A stretch of 64,000 bases of DNA from Hericium rajendrae (lineage: Eukaryota > Basidiomycota > Agaricomycetes > Russulales > Hericiaceae), in contig CM065884.1 in assembly GCA_033439255.1 (NCBI GenBank), positions 1,178,001 through 1,242,000 on the forward strand, in the 5' to 3' direction. This document shows positions 59,018-64,000 of the stretch, one piece after another. Both the position numbers and the translations under genes were made by a program. How positions within the stretch are numbered: position 1 is the stretch's first letter; each line of letters starts with the position of its first letter. A model generated the notes under the pieces. The model was not told where the DNA came from. It ran no database searches and saw only the letters and a program-made list of their open reading frames with translations.

Positions 59018-60357
59018 TTAATCGACATTTGGGTCGACCTTAACAACCACTTTTCCGGTGATATCTCCGTTCATGATCTTGTCGTATGCTTGCAACGCAT
59101 CCTCGAAGGCGTAGACAGAATTGACAAATGCTTCACCTTGTCTAGATACTATGGGTCAGCATCGCGTCTGCGGATATACACTGTCATCCCATAAGGCTTA
59201 CCTTGCACAATGAGATCTGCTAGCTGAGCCAGTTGCTCGTGGTTAGTTTGAACCAAGACAAATCTAGGAGAATGCGTATTATTTAACCTGAAGCCAGATT
59301 TCCAAAAATAAAGCGCGACTCACGACCATGTCCTTCTCACACCTCCCAGTAATGCAGGCATGGAGGAACACCATAAGAGCTTTCCGACATAGAAAGCACC
59401 GCTGAATCCATGGGGCTGGGGACCGACAGTCGCGAAAATTCCTCCTGGAGCAAGATAACTCTCAGACTTGGTGTATAGACAAGGGTCAGCAAGACCATAT
59501 GCGTCAAAGATAGCGTGGAACTTGGGAGAAGGAGGGTTCTGCTCAAGATAGATCGGCACGTCTTGCTTGGTGTAGTCAATAAACTGCAAAGCATGAACCA
59601 TCTCGGCGTATGCACCTCTCGAGTGAGAAATGATAATGGAATACCTCGTCTGCCCCAAGACCCTTAACAAAGTCCTCTTTCTTCCCGGATGCAGCTACAG
59701 TAACCTTTACTCCCTTCCATTTGGCGAGCTGGATCGCATAGGTGCCGACGGAAGTGCCTCCGCCATATATGAAGATATGTTGTCCCTCCTCGATGTTCAG
59801 GTATTCGAAAAGGGCCTGCCATGCTGTCAAACCAACGGTAGGAATCCCCGAAGCGTATACAGGCGAGATTTTCTCAGGCCTTGTTGCGAGATTGTCGGCG
59901 GGGGCGACAGTATATTCGGAGAGGGCACCGTACTTGGTCTTCAGGTTTAACTCTGTTTATCTTGTAAAACGTTATCGATCTTCAGACGCAAGTCATGACT
60001 TACGAAGAGGTATTATTCCGAATACTGCCTCTCCTCTGTGCCATCGAGTGCCATTGCCGTCGACGACTATACCGGCGAAGTCATGTTCCGCAGTGAGAGG
60101 CCGTCCAGCTACGAAATTGGGCACCAAGCCCATGATTTTATGGCCACTGTGATGCCAGGTCAGCTTGAAAAAATGGAGCACGATGCAATAGCATACACGG
60201 GGTTCAAGCTCGCTGCCTGGACCTTAACGAGGACCTCGCCAGGCTTGAGCTTCGTGGGCGCTGGGTCATCCTTCTCGAGGACGAGGGCCTTGTCCGGCTT
60301 GCCTTGCCTAACGACTTTCCAGGCTTTCTGTGTTTTCGGCAGTTCAGCAGTGGTCAT
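59018..60357 (-). CDS. Enoyl-reductase-like MDR oxidoreductase, tandem copy A
   Basis: Medium-chain dehydrogenase/reductase of the zinc-free type (ToxD/trans-enoyl-reductase-like). ATG at 60355-60357 gives TTAELPKTQKAWKVVRQGKP. GroES-like half: LKPGEVLVKVQAASLNPV and DFAGIVVDGNGTRWHRGEA. Cofactor half: PTVGLTAWQALFEYL, IFIYGGGTSVGTYAIQLAKW (the GxGxxG-type NADPH loop) and VTVAASGKKEDFVKGLGAD, then FIDYTKQDV and FHAIFDAYGLADP. It ends ITGKVVVKVDPNVD with TAA at 59018-59020. No structural or catalytic zinc Cys cluster is seen. About seven exons. The substrate is unknown; no polyketide synthase is nearby. Confidence 0.88.
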
Positions 60358-60731
60358 TGGTGATAGTGTGGTCAGAAGTGAAGGAAATCTGCCATACCTG
60401 GGTTTGAGTTCGAGATTGGCCGCGAGCAAGCCAAAAGAGGCCCAATGACGCAGTGCATGTGACTCCCCGCGTAATCGCGGTCAGGTGGTCCGTGACGTCA
60501 CGCGATGGTAATGAAAACCAGCGTCAAAGAAATTTAGACTTAAGAGACAACAGTAGAACCACGAAAGTCCACAAATCCACCATATACAGGGCTGCTAAGG
60601 TATGTACGTGCTTAACCAGAATATAACAAACTTGAGCTAGAATGGAGTTTCGAACACTAAAGGAAGGACAGCATCTCGAAGACAAGAGTAGCAAACAGGG
60701 CGAGCTCACGAACACAGACATGTGGTCCAAT
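60358..60731. other. spacer between tandem reductase copies
   Basis: It is the promoter of copy A and 3' flank of copy B. Parts match 58700-59000 and 62160-62220, showing that the duplication carried flanking DNA. Confidence 0.6.
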
Positions 60732-62076
60732 TCAATCGACATTTGGGTCAACCTTGACTGCCACCTTTCCAGTTGGATTGCCGTTCATGATCTTGTCATA
60801 CGCTTGCAATACATCTTCGAAGGCGTAGACAGAATCGACGATGTGCTTCACCTTGTCTAGACACCATGGGTCAGCATCGCGTCCGCGGGTGTACACTTTC
60901 GATTCCGGGAGGGCTCACCTTTGACGATCAGCTCTGCCAGCTGCTCGAGTTGTTCGTGGTCAGCTTTGACTGACATAAACCTATCGAGGAGTATATACGT
61001 TAAATTGTAGCCAGATCTCCAAAATAAAAGGCAACTCACGACCAATTCCGTCTCACACCTCCCAGGAATCCAGGCATAAATACACACCATACGAGCTTTC
61101 CCATATGCAGAGCACCGGCGAAACCATGGGGTTGAGGTCCGACGCATGTGAACAAGCCTCCTGGAGCAAGATAATCCTCAGACTTGCTGTACAGAGACGG
61201 ATCGGATAGACCATATGTATCGAAAATTGCGTGGAACTTCGGAGAAGGAGGGTTCTTCTTGAGATAGCTCGTTACGTCTTGCTTAGTGTAGTCGATAAAC
61301 TGTAAAGCGAGGGTCATCTCAGTAGGTGCGCGTTTCGACCGAGAAACGAGTTGTATTGCCCTACCTCGTCAGCCCCAAGACCCTTAACAAAGTCTTCTTT
61401 CTTCCCTGACGCAGCTACTGTGACCTTGGCACCCTTCCACTTGGCGAGCTGGATCGCATAAGTGCCGACAGAAGTGCCTCCGCCATATATGAAGATATGC
61501 TGTCCTTCCTTGACCTTCAGAGTATCGAAAAGAGCCTGCCATGCTGTTAGACCAACGGTAGGGATTCCCGAAGCTTGTACAGGTGAGATTCTCTCCGGTC
61601 TTGAGGCGAGATTGTCGGCAGGAGCAACTGTATACTCGGAGAGAGCGCCGTATTTGGTCTTCAGGTTTAACTCTGTATCGTATTATAAGATGTCGTCATT
61701 CCTCAGACGCAAAACGACTTACGAACAGGTATTGTTCCAAATATCGCCTCTCCGCTGTGCCATCGAGTGCCGTTGCCATCGACGATCGTACCAGCAAAGT
61801 CAAGCTCCGGGGTGAGAGGCCGTCCAGCTATGAAATTAGGCAACAAACTCATGAGTTTGTATCCGCTGCGACGCCGGGTCAGCTCAAGAATATGGAGCAC
61901 AACATGGTTACATACACGGGGTTCAAGCTGGCTGCTTGTACCTTAACGAGGACTTCGCCGGGCTTGAGCTTTGTGGGCGCTGGGTCATCTTTCTTGAGAA
62001 CGAGGGCCTTCTCTGGCTTGCCCTGCCTAACGACCTTCCAGGCGATCTGTGTTTTCGGGAGTTGTGCCGTGCTCAT
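60732..62076 (-). CDS. Enoyl-reductase-like MDR oxidoreductase, tandem copy B
   Basis: Same gene structure and about 80 percent or more visible identity to copy A: start STAQLPKTQIAWKVVRQGKP (ATG at 62074-62076), then DFAGTIVDGNGTRWHSGEA, PTVGLTAWQALFDTLKV, the same NADPH loop IFIYGGGTSVGTYAIQLAKW, FIDYTKQDVTSYLKKNPP, and end PTGKVAVKVDPNVD with TGA at 60732-60734. Differences cluster in the likely substrate half (FVAGRPLTAEH in A against FIAGRPLTPEL in B) and around HAIFDTYGLSDPSLYS. Both copies look intact, so they may have diverged in substrate or expression. Intron positions match copy A. Confidence 0.88.
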
Positions 62077-62895
62077 GGTGATAACAAGGAAATGAATGTT
62101 TACCTGGCCAGGCTCAGAGCTCGAGGTTTTAAAGGCCCCGCTTATTTCTCGCGCTGGCGCGCTCAAAGGTCAGCGTAGCCGCAACGCAGGCCGCGGGCAA
62201 GCCCAAAGAGAGGCCCACGATGTTGATTAATTCATTGATGATTGCCCTTGAAACTGACGTGCGTGAGTGCACGCCGCCCGAGGATCCTAAGCCGAGGTGC
62301 ACGACACAACGTACTTGCGTTACTAGTATGTGAGTAGGTGAGTAACCTGCCGACCGGCGGGACACGAACTTGAAGCGTGGACAGTGATTATACAGAAAAT
62401 AAAACAACGAGAAACGCGGAATGGCCAGATCGACAAAGAAATAGAAGGCGCTTACAAAAGCCAGCACCGCCAGTACCTAATTGCAGTGCTTACAGGAAGT
62501 CCGCGTAAGAGAAGTGTTGCTTCCGGGGATACCCAACCGCATCGTATTGATGGCGTGCAAATGATCATCTAAGACGGATATTACTGGCGTCTACTTGCGC
62601 GCAATTCGCATAGAAACGCTTGAGCGCTGATTCCTTACCAGTCGGGAATGAGTTGAGCAATAGCTAAAGACTGAGAGTACTGTGATTGAGTGAGAAATGA
62701 CGAGTCGGGTCGCATGTGATCGGCGCTAAGATAAGCGCCGAGCGCATCTCGGTAAGGACCCTCTGCCCATCTCAACCGGTCAGTCTCAGCCACAGTCGCT
62801 CTCTCCGACTTCCTCTTGCTCACTCTTTCAACTCTTCCTCACAACTTATCCATCTTACCACCACGTCCCATTCTACTCCATAGCGTCTCACAATC
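62077..62895. other. divergent promoter region, reductase B/exportin-1
   Basis: It holds the promoters of both genes. Open frames at 62384-62572 and 62635-62823 are short and unsupported. A short GC-rich inverted stretch near 62345 is not a tRNA. Confidence 0.5.
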
Positions 62896-64000
62896 ATGGA
62901 GGTAGGCTCTTTTTTTGCTTACTTCGACCTTAAGATCTGACTAAGACTCCTTAGACTCTACTCGATTTCTCGAGGGAGTTTGATGTCGCGCTCATGGACA
63001 ATGTGGTTATGACTTTGTACACAGGTTCAGGAGGGAAGGATGTGCGTTGCTTGATTTGTGGCAAACTTCCGAGCTGACCGTTTTTGTGTTTGGCGCCGTC
63101 CTTGTTCTCCAGCAACAAACCGCGCAACAGTTCCTCACGCAGTTCCAAGAACATCCGGATGCATGGACACGCGTTCCCGATATCATGGAAAGGTCGTCGT
63201 ACCCTCAGACCAAGGTGCGTTCTTGTTCTACGCGTTGCAAATGACAGGGCCACATTCATTCGCGTTCACAGTACATTGGCCTGCAAATCTTAGAGAAATT
63301 GATTAATACGCGGTGGAGGACTCTTCCTGAAGCTCAGAGACAAGGTAGGACGGCTATCTCCTCTTCCTTTATACTCTATGCTTATTCTGAAAAAGGTGTT
63401 CGAAACTTCGTCGTTGGTATCACCGTCAAACTCGCGTCGGATGAGGCAACGCTGAAGAAGGAGAAGACCTATATAAACAAGCTAAACTTGGCCCTCGTCC
63501 AGGTTTGGTGGCTGCGCGCTGAGATACGTCATGTGTGCTGATCGCATGTTTAGATCCTCAAACAAGAGTGGCCGCACAATTGGCCGACCTTCATCCCTGA
63601 GCTCGTCGAGTCGTGCAAGACCAACCTTTCTCTGTGCGAGAACAACATGGTCATCCTCAAGCTCCTTTCAGAAGAGATTTTCGACTATTCTGCAGAGGCG
63701 ATGACGCAGACAAAGATCAAGAACTTGAAGAACCAGATGTGCGGCGAGTTCTCTGAGATCTTCAAACTCTGCTCCGAGATCCTCGAAGAAGCGCAGAAGT
63801 CATCATTGGTCAAGGCGGCGCTCGAGACGCTTCTCAGGTTCTTGAACTGGATCCCGCTGGGATACATCTTCGAGACCACTATCGTCGACGTTCTTATTCA
63901 ACGCGTGAGTGACCACGGCGGCACCCCTTTCGCCTCAAGTACTGATATTATTCTTACAGTTTCTGGAAGTACCGGAATTTCGGAACATCACGCTGAAGTG
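62896..64000 (+). CDS. XPO1: Exportin-1 (CRM1/XPO1), 5' part, cut by the window end
   Basis: Nuclear export receptor for leucine-rich export signals. Exon 1 is only six bases (ATG-GAG at 62896), followed by TLLDFSREFDVALMDNVV. Then come QQTAQQFLTQFQEHPDAWTR, TKYIGLQILEKLINTRWRTL, the VRNFVVGITVKLASDEAT segment, ILKQEWPHNWPTFIPELVES, LKLLSEEIFDYS and KAALETLLRFLNWIPLGYIF, the start of the HEAT-repeat ring, matching CRM1 throughout. The start fits the usual CRM1 length before the first helix. The gene runs off the right edge after EVPEFRNITLK. Intron phases are consistent. Confidence 0.95.

Noticed and set aside
62300-62400. GC-rich inverted stretch resembling a tRNA T-arm and acceptor on the minus strand
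   Set aside because: The T-loop consensus (TTC-R-A) is not met and no D-arm or anticodon arm can be folded.

Overview
The window is nuclear DNA from a filamentous basidiomycete, most likely an Agaricomycete. The genes are compact and split by many 45-60 nt GT-AG introns, intergenic gaps are short, GC is close to balanced, and both strands are used. The gene set is typical of the group: a Crinkler/RHS-like P-loop NTPase, a secreted GH95 fucosidase, SPF45, PAN2, Cdc25, MOT1, CAF-1, RFC, Spc24 and exportin-1. The window has no ends, tRNA cluster, CRISPR array or recognisable transposon. Most genes are read here by stitching exons by eye, so internal exon borders are approximate unless given.

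Layout. 0-3 kb: 3' end of a proline-rich protein with a Cys/His tail (+), then a Crinkler/RHS-like NTPase (-). 4.2-6.6 kb: Cdc25 phosphatase (-). 8.2-11.8 kb: a divergent pair, an SGNH esterase (-) and splicing factor SPF45 (+). 12.3-15.8 kb: GH95 alpha-fucosidase with signal peptide and a probable GPI tail (+). 16.0-18.4 kb: membrane-tailed aldehyde dehydrogenase (-). 19.2-21.7 kb: succinate dehydrogenase flavoprotein (-). 22-24.8 kb: TBC-domain Rab-GAP (-). 25.4-33.9 kb: divergent pair, JmjC protein (-) and MOT1 (+). 34.1-38.0 kb: a membrane protein (-) and a flavin monooxygenase (+). 38.4-42.7 kb: PAN2 (+). 43.4-45 kb: uracil-DNA glycosylase (-) divergent from a U6 snRNA gene (+). 45.3-49.9 kb: SLC35F6-like transporter (-) and an arrestin-like protein (+). 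52-58.6 kb: CBP4-like assembly factor (+), RFC2 (-), CAF-1 large subunit (+), Spc24 (-). 59-62.1 kb: two tandem copies of an enoyl-reductase-like MDR gene (-). 62.9 kb to the end: exportin-1 (+, cut by the window).

Three features stand out. First, RFC2 and the CAF-1 large subunit, which act together at the replication fork, share a 189 bp promoter holding three perfect ACGCGT boxes (the MBF/MCB G1/S element); UNG1 carries one more. Second, the U6 snRNA gene has an extra UACG-capped hairpin near its 3' end. Third, many well-conserved genes need a one-base correction, mostly in short homopolymers, to stay in frame. This points to uncorrected single-base errors, mostly deletions, in the source sequence rather than to many pseudogenes, and automatic protein predictions from this window should be treated with care.
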